From the NCBI RefSeq assembly GCF_964340395.1, contig NC_135552.1, positions 15,899,694 to 15,961,693 on the forward strand: a stretch of 62,000 nt of DNA, given 5' to 3'. The notes under the pieces were generated by a model. The model made no database searches, had not been told where the DNA came from, and saw only the letters and a program-made list of their open reading frames with translations. Both the position numbers and the translations under genes were made by a program. Positions 12,269-25,025 of the stretch are shown here, in pieces. Positions within the stretch are counted from its first letter, which is position 1, and each line of letters begins with the position of its first letter. The DNA comes from Glandiceps talaboti (lineage: Eukaryota; Hemichordata; Enteropneusta; Spengelidae).

Positions 12269-12839
12269 ACTTCTATTACTTTCAAAAATGTGTATGGTTT
12301 GAAATATTATGCCTCTAAATGGCCATGGCATCTTACATGTCCTTAAAATATGTTTATATGCTCATGATGGGAAGGGGATACATCACACCTTTCCCGCCAT
12401 AGATGATGGTATGCCCAATTCCGTTAATTTATACTAATTTCCTAAAGAAATGAAGATTGAAGAGGAAAGTCCTGCTGGTTTAATCTCTTCACGTATACTA
12501 GTTACATCCCAATATTGGACGATATTTCCCCTTGCAAAGTCCACATCTATTTGTAAAGATTCATCATATATGGATGCTGAAGTCCATTGCGACTGTTATT
12601 TTAACGTAGTGTACCATACAGTTGCACATCTCCAGAATGTGGGGGGGGGGGGAGTACCGTACATATATAATTGTACATATATCAGTGTGTACTGTTTGGG
12701 GGAGGGGCTTCGGGCGGAATTCTTTGGTCAAATTCAGGGGGGGGGGGGGCGTGAATTTTTTGAGAGCGAGAAGGGGGAGGGGAGGTAACGCATCTATTTT
12801 GACTTAAATATTTTCCCCTCAGCCCTCCTACTCCCGCTT

Positions 12840-13295
12840 AAATTCGCGGCTCGTTCGAGTTGCACAGGTTTAACCTGTAAACGAAAGTATCAGTATAGTA
12901 CTAGTAGTAGAACCACAACACGAATGTGAATGCAGAAGAGGGCGCTCTTCACAACAACAGTCTTTTTCTCGACGTACACGCAGACGAACTCAACTTCAAG
13001 AGTGGTGCAAATTTCAGGAAACTTTCGTTTTATTAATTTTTGTCAATGATTTTGTACATTGAAGGGATTGCGTTCGTATTCATCACGGAACCGCGTAAAT
13101 AAGATAATGTATTTCAGAATGTAGGCATTAATATGCATCAAGATCGGACGGCACGTCGGGCGACCATCGACTTTGGGAAGTGGAACTTGGAAGGCTGGTT
13201 TTGTACTTTTACATTTTAGGACTTGTAAAGAGGAGGGTGATAGTTACGGGGATGCTATTTCTTCTGCCTTCGGTGAACTTGGAGAGTTTCCCGAG
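12840..13295 (+). promoter_or_regulatory. Possible CpG-containing promoter and non-coding first exon
   Basis: This stretch has more CG dinucleotides than its neighbours (for example TTCGCGGCTCG, GACGTACACG, GGACGGCACGTCGGGCG). It ends at a consensus donor, CCCGAG then GTAAGTAA at 13296. No long ATG-initiated frame runs through it. It could be a 5' UTR exon of the cadherin gene, spliced over about 14 kb, or the start of an unrelated transcript. Other good donors before the cadherin start are near 20550 and 27051. Transcript data would be needed to choose. Confidence 0.25.
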
Positions 13296-14035
13296 GTAAG
13301 TAAATATCGGGGACTGTACCTCAAGTGTGAAAAATTAAATTCATTTCTGGGTACGCACAAGGGGCCACACGGGGTTGTCTTCATGTGTACTATAAATGCC
13401 AGTGACGTCTGATGCTCGACTCCGAGTCCAAGGTCCTGAACGAAAGACAGAACTTTTCCATACATTGTAATAAATACTCTTTAGAGTTGCGATAATGATG
13501 AGATACCAATATCAAGGGGTGAAAAATGGACTCTGAGAAAATAATTGAAATTGAAATGTCAAGAAGCGAGTTTTCAATTTTTTTTGAACTTGAGGTCATT
13601 TAATTTGAGTTAGTATTAATTTACTAAAATTTGCACCGAGATAATAATTCAGTACTTGTAATTTGTAAATTCAAGTCGTTTTGGTACCCATTTACTGGCG
13701 ACAAAATAAATATATAAAAAAATGAAATAAATGATGAAATGAAATATAACAGTGACACCAATATTGAGTTACCAATTTAAAAAAAATGAGAGGTAGATAT
13801 TTATATCATGCACAAGCCAAGTTATTGTCTTTGAACAGAAAATATGGATTGTATACCCTGGTTTTTCTATGTCATGGCAACCTGTGTCTATGTTGCTGGT
13901 TCTGTAGTGCTTGAAGTATTTATAAAGTCAAACTGTTCCAAATCGCCATTATTTCCCCCTGCTTTTTCATTGATTACGCTTGCACTTGCAGACCGAGATG
14001 TTATTTCCCAATATTTGTATGTGTTCAGTACTTTT

Positions 14036-14421
14036 ACAGCTAAAATGATGTAGGCTTGGTGTTTCACTCATAAGACATTACATTTTTTGACACAAATATA
14101 GACATATTTCAACTCTAGTCTAGACTTACAATAACAGAGACACAACAAACACAGCAGGATCCTTTGCCCAATCACATTGAACACTGATAAGCATTGCTAT
14201 TCTTTCACAGTGCAGTAAAAACAGGCTTGTAATGAAAACATTACACACCAACTTGATGATTTAAATGATAATCAACATTTAAACTTGACTACTTGTACAT
14301 CCCCACTGTGCACTGTACCTATGTAATTGTTTCATTTGCATTAGAAGTTGTCTGAGATGAGAGCGTGTAATAAATGTCATGTTGCATGAGTGAAACAGCA
14401 AGCTAACATCATTTTAGCTGT
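14036..14421. mobile_element. Inverted repeat with 36-bp arms
   Basis: Arms at 14036-14071 (starting ACAGCTAAAATGATG, ending TTTCACTCAT) and 14386-14421 are reverse complements with three mismatches. They enclose about 314 bp of AT-rich sequence with no ORF. The outer ends are not resolved, so this may be part of a larger foldback. Confidence 0.6.
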
Positions 14422-16514
14422 ATTTGGTTGTTCGGTGTCATGACAATACATGTCAGCATTGTTGGTTCTAATTGCTTGAACCAAGAGTTGTACACATTCA
14501 AAAAATGACCATTTTCCATCATTTCGTGAATGTTTTCTCTTGACAGGGTGCTGTATGTCTTTTGATTCTGTTGCCATAGTAATAGCAAAGTCATTAGTTA
14601 CTCTGGACAGAAAATTCAAATGATATGCTCCTATAAAAGATTTATTCTTGGTGTTTAAAAGTCAACATTTGGCAATAAATCCAATTTCATCTACATTATC
14701 TGCTCTTTGTTTGGATTTGTTTTTTCAGTTATCATTGGAAAAGAAATCTTGCACATCAGGCAAACTTGGACCAAATTGCAGTCTCTCTGTAAAATGTTCA
14801 GACAACTACTGACCAGGTTGCAAACTAAAGACAAATGTAGGACAGAGAAGCTGGCCTCTCATTGTATTTTACCTAAATTTCATGACAAAAATGATATGGA
14901 TAAGTGTAGCAACAGTTTGTCATCTGGGTGATAAAGTATCAGAATGAAAGGGCGCCCTCATTAGGTCCATTGTGGTCAGGAGCAGTATAAAATGATTGAA
15001 AGATGAGAAGAAAGAAAAGGTATAACAAATGGTAAGTAACCTGACAGATGATGATTAAAATTTTTACCCATTGTTCTATTGTGACTTATTATCTCAAGGT
15101 ATTTTAGAGGTTCAAGCCATATTTTTTGCACTCAGCTTAGTTTCTACTGCAGATTATTTGAAGATTCGACATTCATTCACAACATTTGTACAACTTAAGT
15201 ATAGGCAAAGATAAAATAAACCTGTTGCCAGTTCCAAGATTCATCGCCCATCTCTCCATACAACGCCATGCATTCTGTAAGCACAGGGTTTTCACATGCT
15301 ACTCATGGATGGTTGTCACCAGACTGTACCTGTCATTGATGGCTTTTAGTCTTTGTTCTATAAAACCACTCACAATTAAAGAAGTGCATGCATATATATA
15401 AATATTTGAAAAGACAGAAATTCAGAGAAATGTAAATCGTATAAGAGTTGCATATACCACAAGACTTAAAAACTGTGAGGTGACATAAACAATGTGTTTG
15501 GTATAGTCAATACTTTTGTTTTCACTGATTTCCATTTATTGATATTTGATTTAGATAAAAAGTCATGTATATGTTACTAGTCAAAGATTGGTTGATATTA
15601 TTACTGGATTCCACAGTAGACCACAGTTGGAATCCAGACTATCCTGGTTGACATGGGCAGTCACTGACTATTTGACTATATTATCAGACTATATTCAAAT
15701 GAAGTCATTATGTAAATGTACCTTCGTTAATCAGATAAACATTGTAGTCATAGAGGCATAATTTACATATATTATATGCTAATATTATGTAAATACCTAC
15801 AATCATGCTGATAATGACCACTGGGGGCGGAATTTGAGGGCATGGCTAAATTAACAGGTTAATGCTGATAGTATTACAAACAGAACTGCCCTATATAAAG
15901 AGGATTATGGCTAATCTATGCAAATGCGGGAAATTCAAACTGCTGTACAGAGCACTAGCTTCTGGGTCTTGTTTTCAGCATTTTTTCTGTGCTCTGAGAA
16001 ATACACAGGTCATGTATCGTGCACAAATTGTTTGTGAATGTCGTAGGATGGTAACTTGATACACAAATTAGTTGAAAAGCAATCTGTTTGTTTCATAGAA
16101 CGAAAAAAAACCTTTAAAAATGAGACAAATTCAACTGCAAACAGCTGTTTAGATTGTGTGTCACTCAGGATTATTCAAATATGCGGCATTTGCATGTGAA
16201 CAACCCAGAAAGGGAATGTTTATATTTTTGGTGATTACTTGCCAGTGAGTCATCACAAGTTCTCCACCTCCAAACATACAGTCAGTCATATGCAAAATAG
16301 GGTCCCAGGCCCAGGCAGTCGTACCTTTAAGTGTGAACCACAGACAAGTAATTTGTCTGTGTGTGAACCAAAGCAAAATCATAACTCACAAGATTTGACA
16401 GACAGACTAGGTAGATCACTGATTTCAAAGTGTAAAGTGTACATATTACCCCGTGTGCGGTACCAGTGGCCAGCTTTGGTAGGGGTGTGTGGCCAGTGCT
16501 GGAAACCCCAGGCC

Positions 16515-16870
16515 CCATTTTATACCCATTTTGGCCCAAAATCAATATCCCATTTTAGACCATTACCGGTTTTTTAAAGGATGAAAGTTTAGACCTAAAT
16601 ACATTTTCCTTAGAGGAGGCAACATTTGGGACAATTAATGGCAGTTTATGATTTGGTAAAGGACAATGGAGCACATTTTAGACCAAGTAAATAAAAAATA
16701 ATGCAAAGTAGAGCCTGTTTTAGACTCAAGTTGAAAAGAAACAGACCCATTTTAGACCAAAGGGCTAGAAAACGCATCCCAAAGGGCCGGGCGGCACCTA
16801 CGTATACTGAAAATATAAGGGGAGTAGCCCCAAACCCCCCCACCCCCCCCCCCCCCCCCCCCCCTCCATC
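16515..16870. repeat. CCCATTTTAGACC-type repeats and poly-C run
   Basis: Variants of ACCCATTTTAGACCA recur at about 16515-16570, 16672-16686, 16715-16735 and 16746-16762, followed by a C-run at about 16836-16864. The arrangement looks like a degenerate, low-copy tandem array ending in homopolymer. No gene is supported. Confidence 0.5.
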
Positions 16871-17159
16871 ATATTACCTGCTTGTATGAAACTCAGAACA
16901 TACTACAGTTATAATGTAATTCAAAGCCATATTGGCTCAAAATAAATGTGAACCAAAATTGTAATAGGAAGATAAACAAAGAAAAAAATTGAGAAAATGA
17001 TGAAATATTACAGTCCAGCAGTGACATGTCACATGTACTTCATTATGTCTATGAAATTATAACCTTTGCTTTCTCGTTATTATTAACTTCTGTAAATGGT
17101 ACCTTGAAGAAAATTACCTAAAGAGTAAAGTATAAAAGATTAATTTACTGTGCTGTAAA

Positions 17160-18030
17160 TATTACTTGCACTCATGATGGCTTGAATCATTGACCTCACT
17201 TTGATGTGTAGCCAAGTATTTTATCATTATGTATGACCTCAAAATGTTGCCCATTCAATATGGTCCATCAATCATAGATATGGTTGAAACAGTGCACACA
17301 GAGTAGAATATCACCTTTTCTCAGGATTATTCCATTCTGGAGTCGGATATTTGATTATCTATATGACCTTAAACTGTTGCCCATTCAATTGTCCAAAGAT
17401 CACAGATATCGTTGAAGGAATTAACCCTTTCATGACTAGAGACGAGTTTTAAATAATATGGGGACCCAATTTATATGAATATTTTCATAATTACAATAAT
17501 ATTACTTTATTAGGAAGTAACATTTCTTTAATTCCAGTCTAAAATGAAGTTGATATATGCCAAAAACTTACATAAAACAAGAATTTTGTCCACACAATTT
17601 TGGCGAGAATGTTTTCAGTATTGAAGGGGTTAACAGTGCATGCACACCGAGTAGAATATCACCTTAGGCTTTTCTCAGGATTAGGCCATTTTGTAGTCAG
17701 ATATTTTGTTACGTTTATGATCTGTAAAAATTGCCCTACTAGTACAGTTGTTCAAAGATCACAGTTATCATTGTTCAAGGAATCAACACTAACACTAGGC
17801 TAGAATATCACTTGCTCTGAGAATACAGACTTAATCATTAGTCTGTTGTGGAGTCTGATTTTTACTATGTTTATAACCTCTGAATGTTGCCCTTAAAGTT
17901 ACCCAAAAATGACAGATATCGTAGAAAGAATTAACAGTGCAAAGTAGATAGAATCACCTGTTCTCAGGATGCAGACTTCTCATAGTTATGGAGTCTGATA
18001 TTGTATGATGTTTAGTATGACCTTTGCTTT
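17160..18030. repeat. Diverged ~148-bp tandem repeat
   Basis: The marker TAGAATATCACC (or TAGAATCACC) occurs at 17304, 17652, 17801 and 17949. The last two spacings are 149 and 148 bp; the first is 348 because of a 205-bp insertion (17425-17629). Shared internal parts are GTTGCCC, ACAGATATCGTTGAA, GAATTAACAGTGC and TTCTCAGGA. A fifth, more diverged unit precedes 17304. No coding potential is seen. Confidence 0.8.
17425..17629. mobile_element. piggyBac-like MITE flanked by TTAA
   Basis: The 205-bp element begins CCCTTTCATGACT and ends AGTATTGAAGGGG; the ends are imperfect inverted repeats (10 of 13). It is flanked on both sides by TTAA (17421-17424 and 17630-17633). Target duplication of TTAA with CCC...GGG ends is the hallmark of the piggyBac superfamily. 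It is inserted in a 148-bp tandem repeat, and a neighbouring unit (around 17919-17938) has the uninterrupted GAATTAACAGTGC, giving the empty-site sequence. There is no transposase, so it is non-autonomous. Confidence 0.75.
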
Positions 18031-18331
18031 CATTATCATTATTGGCATTGGTTGCAGCAATTTCCTGTATTTAAGTGAATCTCAAGTCAGAGTTAAGTAC
18101 GTGCAAGGAGACATTAGGTTTTCCCTAATGATAGATAAGATATGGCATGACATATATGGCTTTATTCCTACTAGAAGTCATCAAGATAATGATCTTTAGT
18201 ACATGCATTTCCTCTGCTGGGATTGCAATACTCTGTTCTTGTCTTGATTTCATTTTGTGATACACTTGACAATGAAATCCTTTGCATTCTGTGGATTTTA
18301 TTACCGCAACTTGAATTTGTGGTACAGCATT

Positions 18332-18692
<361 letters not shown>

Positions 18693-19002
18693 TAATTTCT
18701 GTGCATATATTATTGATAATACTTGAGGCTCATAGTGTATTTATCATCCTGGAACTAATGCCGCTTTTTTTTATAGGGGCCTAGCTTTTAGTTTCATTTC
18801 CTGTTGTTCATAGGTTAACATAACCTGAAATCCATGTTGTCCTTTCCTAAACTACAGAAATAGCTGAATGAATTCCTATATAAACACTGGTTTATTTCTC
18901 ATTCTGATTTAAATTTGATCTCGGACCACTGAGATTTGATGTAGGAATATAGCTAGGTAATATTTACCTTTAGTTTGTTTGGATATTTTTTTATTTTTGT
19001 GT

Positions 19003-19270
19003 TTCTGAGAGTGAAGAGGCGAGCACTCTCAGACCAACAAAATGAAAAGTGAAGATGCGAGCACTTTCTGAACAACAAAATGGAAAAAAATGACAATATA
19101 CATATGAAATAAAAGTGGTTCTAAGAGTGAAGAGGCTAGTGAACAACAAAATGGAAAAAAAAATCACAATATACACATGACATGAAAGTGTGTCTGAGAG
19201 TGAAGAGGCTAGCTGTAGCACTCTCAGAACAACAAAATGAGGGGGAAAAAACTTACAATATACATATCGT
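19003..19270. repeat. Three diverged ~95-bp tandem units
   Basis: Each unit contains GAGAGTGAAGAGGC (or AAGAGTGAAGAGGC), an optional GAGCACTCTCAGA, then ACAACAAAATG, an A-run, and CAATATACATATGA. The units begin near 19005, 19122 and 19193. No coding potential. Confidence 0.75.
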
Positions 19271-22200
19271 ACCATGGAGGTAGATTATAATCCTACCTCC
19301 ATGCAAATACAAATGGACTAAAAGGTAAATATTAACCTGTCGTATTCCTAGAACAGATTGTTATTGATTGATATACATTGTATTTGTAGATTTTAATATC
19401 TAAAGGTAAGTTTCCTGCATGGAAAAGTAAAAAATCACCAAATTCATGCTCCATACCATCATTACACAGGGACACTGTTGTTATCTCTAGCATGTACAGT
19501 TCCCTTTATAACAAACACTTCTTTCTTCATTATGCATTGTATTCCACTGGTTTCAAGTAACAGTAACTGTGACAGCTACACAAGTCATGTCATCTCTCAG
19601 TGTCTTTTTCAGCTATCTGACCTGACCACCTTTGCCTCTATCACTCCAGGCTATGGAAGAAAATTACAGAGTCTGGCCCAGCCTGAAGCTATAGGCTCTC
19701 GCCTACTGTATTCAAAATGAAGGATTCACACCACTGGAGTTTTAAGAATGAAACTCTGTCTACCGTCTATCAAGATTGATCACTGAAGCTTGCCGCAGAC
19801 AACTTTTTAGATTAAAAATAGACACAGTCGGTTAGTATTAAACACAGCATGGATCTGTGATCACAGTATAACAGAAACAAGTCTGGGAACTCTATAAACA
19901 ATATGCCTGATTAAGCAGGTAAAGTCTGTACAAGGGTCTTGAATTTCATTCACCCACCAGAAACACCTTGCCAACATACCAATCTAATTTTTTATGGGCA
20001 TGTCTCAAGTTTTATGGTTGTTTGTTCACTAGCAACTCTCAAGAGCTCAATCTTGTCTGCTTCTTTCTGAGGTGTTGTACAGTTTTTGAAAGCATACATA
20101 ACTCATCCCCAATCAGAACATGAAGAGTGTTTGACTTGTAATTTGCATCTGTAAGAGATTTGTAATCATAGACTGGTGTCTTTAACAAAACATGTTTTGT
20201 ACACAACATGTGTTGAAACTAAAGAGCTATTATGTAATCTGACTGGTGGATTGGAATTTTTAGTACTTCAGCTCACTCAGTGATTGGCTGTTTAATGTGT
20301 CAGAGAGCTGATTGTAAGAAAAGAAAGCAGTCTTGATTAGAGAAAGGAATTATGTAAATACGATATGAATATTCATATATGCTTTCTCCCTCCTTTCATA
20401 CAGGTTTACTCATACATTGTTCATCATTGACTCTCACACAGGATTAAAACCTAACCCTATTTGTAGGCAGATTTCATCAGTTTTGAGTCCCGGTTTACTC
20501 CCCAAGTTTACAATTTGCAAGGGAAGACGTACGTCACAAGAGATTGAGGTAAGTTATTTGTGAGGATTTCTTTTTTTTTCAGTAAATTGGAGTTTTCATT
20601 GAGTTTGATTTTCTTCAGAGAGCTCTGCTCAGGAAGGGAAGCATTGCATTCATGCCATATCTTGACACCTGAGGGGTCAATAGGGCCACTTCCAAGCTCT
20701 TGAGAGTCTGTGCATAGACCATGGTAGACTGCTTATAAGTTTTGGATTAGCTAAATTCTTTGAAAGAGTGATACTTTTTTTTGGTCTAAATGCCACCAAT
20801 ATCTGTGTGATTTACAAAGTTTGTGTGTGAATATTATTTGAATGCACTCAGTTGATGTCATTTTTCTATCATGATCATAAATACTTGGTAAAGAGAAAGC
20901 TCAATTTACTGAACTGTCAAAAAATAGACCCTGTGGAAACAGTCAAGAGATTAACTTTTTTTGAATGGCCGTTTTGCAATGGTAATAAGCAGGATGTTTA
21001 TGAAAGGCAGAATTATTGAAAGCATGGTTAACCCCTGACAAAGATAGCATTCAACTTCAAAAGGAAGGATGGCCATCATGGGAATTCCATTCCATACTCT
21101 CAGAGTCATAACTTACTATACCACAAAATATGAAAATTTGATGTGGTTATATTTTGGTGTGTTTCTAATGTCGTATTTCCGTAACATGGAACTACAAAGA
21201 GAGCAGTGATGAAAGAAATTAGAGGTGATATATTCATCCACCTGGAACATTCTAAGGTTTCATGACTAATTTGCATGTGGGAGTTCTGACAAGTTGTGCT
21301 TTGTTGGCTGTCCTCACTGCAATGGATGTGGAGGTCTTAGCAGCGGGAAATTGATTGTGTGCATAGGACTCTCAAGGAAGGCATGTTGGTGCATGAAAAT
21401 TGCAACTACCAACATACTGTCACCTCAGCTGTATGCATTTTAAGGTGTCAATTGGAAGGGGAAATATTTGTAGGTTGTTACAACAATATACTGTCTAATC
21501 ATGGTCTAATGTGTTCTTATTTTGATTAGGTTTTGTTTGGGAAGTTAATGAAGGCACTGATTAACTCAGGTTTTCTTTCATTGTTCATGTACTCGTAAAG
21601 AGAATACATAACTGAAATATAAGAAGGCCCAGTAGAAAGAGTTTGATCACGGAAATATTCAAATTTCCATGGTTCTAGAAAACTTTGATTTTTTTTTTAT
21701 ATTTGTTCTCAAACTTTGCATAGAAAGGTGGTATATTGATAAAGAAAGTCTATAGATGACTCATCACTAATAGCAACCGTACATACATGATAAAATGTTT
21801 GCTTTGTTTCCAGTGTGTGTTATACAGTTTGTTTACTCGTACTGCTTTTAAAAAGTTAAATATGTCCCATTTTGTTTGATTTGCATAAATAATTATGTAC
21901 TATGAAAGTCATTTTCATTCAGTAAGTTTTAGAGTATACATGTACATTAGAAAAATTGGCCCTGTTGTCGCTTTCTAAATCTGTCAAAGTACACACCAAA
22001 ATATTATAAATACACTAGTATTTTAAAAAGGCTCTGAGTTTGGTTATCATGATCATGACATGTATTAAAACTTCCATCTCGTGAGTGAATATTTGATTGT
22101 TCTATTGGGTATTAGATTTTATTCAAATGTAACCAGGGATATATTTACAGGCTGACTCTGATCACTAACACATCCATGATGTCCTGGTCATTGCTGAAGT

Positions 22201-22916
22201 CAGTCAGTGTTGTTTAAATTTTTTCGAAAAAAGGACAGCAATGAACAAGTAAATGAATCCTACAAAGTACCACAGGTTTGTCACTTGGGGGGTCCATGAA
22301 AATTTATGATTGAAAGTTACCATTCGTGAGGGAGATTGTTTACTATCAGATTTTCTCTTTCTGTTACTGGGGTTACAAAAAGTAGAATTTTGTGTATGAA
22401 AAAATGAAGTGTTTGTTCTTCTGTAAATGGAAAGCTAAATCCAGCAAAGTTCTATCTTGATCAAAATGTTGAAACTATCCACGTTATCAACCTTAGTAGT
22501 ACCTGCATATTGTCCTCGGTTGACTTTTTTCCATCTGTCTTTACATTTTCTTTTCTTCTACCATACCGTACATTTAATTGATGTAAATACTAAATTTTTA
22601 GACTGAATTAACGAAATAAATTTTTTTTTTTAATCCAATTTTTTAAAAGGTATATTTCTAAATCTTTTAATTTGTAATTTCAAATACTGCAATGTTTGTG
22701 TTGATCTTTGAAACCTCTCAGGCTCTGGAATAGAAGGGGTGAACACATAATAAAAAGATAGATGTATACATGTTACAATTTCCATCATTGTCATTTCCTC
22801 TTGTGAACTGAGATCATCGGGAAACTTTTGAAATATGGCTCTACCTTTTTGTGGACATGCTAAAGTACATAAATTTCACTGGAGTATTATTGTATATGTG
22901 TATTATTACATGTATA

Positions 22917-23390
22917 GTGTCAATAACATTCACACCTGATGTGATATGCCAATAAAACAGAGATGGATGTGGAATTTTCGTTTTTCATGACAGGTGTGCC
23001 AAAAACTGTGATAAGAAATTTTCATTACTCACGGCCAGATACATGTATGCCAATAATTGTGATAAGGAATGAATAATTATAACCTTCGATAAGTAGAAAA
23101 TTTTAAACAGTGTATATTAAGTTACTTAAATTTATATACAAATGTATCGGTGTCAATAACATGATCATTCATGGTTGATATGCCAATAAATATTATGAAA
23201 TTTTGACTACTCATGGCAGATATGCCGTAATTTGAATATCGTGATGTCAAATTTTCATTACTCATGACACCTGTACCAAAAACTGTGATAAGAAACTTTC
23301 ACTACTCCTGGCATATCTGTCAATGGTTATATAATATGAAATGAATTATTACGTCCAAGTAGGAAATGTAAAACTATGTATATGACTAAA
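22917..23390. repeat. Two ~234-bp units with ~60-bp subrepeats
   Basis: GTGTCAATAACAT starts at 22917 and 23151. Within each unit, variants of CAGGTGTGCCAAAAACTG and GATAAGAAATTTTCATTACTC recur about every 60 bp. The two-level structure suggests successive duplications. No gene. Confidence 0.65.
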
Positions 23391-23803
23391 TTTATTGTTT
23401 TGAAATATTTGTGTGACATCTGTCATGTGCAAATGAAATATGTCTCTTGTCACGTTCTTTCATCAACATAGATTATGAGCGTGGGATTAAAATGTTTAAA
23501 ATCATACACTACTCCCAGATTATTTGCATTAGACTTTCTTTCCTTCCACACCCCATAATTAAATTGACAATTTGACTTACAATGTATATTTGGTTTAATA
23601 CTAAACTTGAAGGCAGTTGTCTTTGTTTCTCTCTTTTTTTTGACAGAAAGATTGAAATTGCTAAAGATTTCATCATGAACATCATTCTTGCAAATATGAG
23701 TATATATTGTTACTGACACACTAAAAAATAGCCATAATTGGTATCACTTGGTGAAGCAGTCAGTAGCAACCATGTACATTGTAGATGTACGTCATGAGGT
23801 CTA

Positions 23804-24015
<212 letters not shown>

Positions 24016-24399
24016 GAGGTACATGTCGCATTGACGTAGTCTATTTCATGATACATGTATAGCAGTACTTGATAGCTTCATTGTCCTGCCCCATTTGTCA
24101 AACTTTATTACGTAGATTACTAATGAAACCATAAATTATAATATAACAATTTTACATCTACAGAGACAAAACGTGATTAATTGTCTAAACACTGTCAGCT
24201 TAATTGACTTTTACAAATATGATGCATATGTGGCAGATACAAATACAACTTGTATACTGTATATGTGGTGGTTGTCAGCCCTATAACCAATGAATGCTGG
24301 CTGATAGCGTGACACCAATGTCAATATCTTACAGACCAGTACAAATATGATCTATACATGTACATGGCAGGTACAGTTTTTTGGTCATAGTGTTTTTCA

Positions 24400-24554
24400 T
24401 AGCCTAAAATTCAGTTACGTGTGTATTTTTGATGGTCACCTTTCCCCGACCGCTGATAGCTAGGACAGCTTGTAAAATCATAACATAATTGTCAATCAGT
24501 AGGGGTAAACAGCAAGAGCCCCAAAATTCTCACATGATGACTGGATTCTAGGCT
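24400..24554. mobile_element. Foldback element A2, same family
   Basis: The left end is TAGCCTAAAATTCAGT and the right end ACTGGATTCTAGGCT. Internal sequence (GTCACCTTTCCCCG) matches the GTCACTTTCCCCGG segment of the copy at 23804-24015. This one lacks the CA microsatellite, so the microsatellite grew in, or was lost from, one of the two. Confidence 0.65.
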
Positions 24555-24969
24555 TATGTTTCTTGAAACACATATTGGTAGTGCAGAGCTCTGCGGTAGT
24601 GTAGACTGTAAGCAGGTGATGAAAATGAGTTTTTTTCAGAATAGAACAAGGGCTTGTGTAATACACCACTACATTTTATGCTTCAATAATTTTCACAAAT
24701 TTTTAAAAATAGAGTTAAAATTTGTTTACATTATTGTATTATATTTGTATTATATTAATAAACTTATGAATACTGTGGCAGTCACATGTAGGTGTAAATA
24801 TTTGCTGTTTTAAACCCAAATTTCAGATACAGCAACACATCGAGCTGTTTTTTTAAAATTCAAAACAAAATGAAAAGCTTTACTCAGTTTAGAATAACTC
24901 CGGACTTTTTCATGTGGATAAGTGAATTTAGAGAAATCCATCACGTACATGTACCATGAATCCATGCAT

Positions 24970-24970
<1 letters not shown>

Positions 24971-25021
<51 letters not shown>
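24971..25021. repeat. (CA)n microsatellite
   Basis: About 25 CA units. Confidence 0.97.

Positions 25022-25025
<4 letters not shown>

Noticed and set aside
13173-13412. Plus-strand frame with GEFPEVSKYRG
   Set aside because: It crosses a consensus donor at 13296 and starts from a non-ATG codon. No known protein is recognised, so it is listed only as a possible non-coding exon.
13844-14619. Facing frames sharing TAKMM and CFTH residues at 13844-14053 (+) and 14377-14619 (-)
   Set aside because: The shared residues come from the 36-bp inverted repeat at 14036-14071 and 14386-14421, not from related genes; one copy has a stop inside the shared part.
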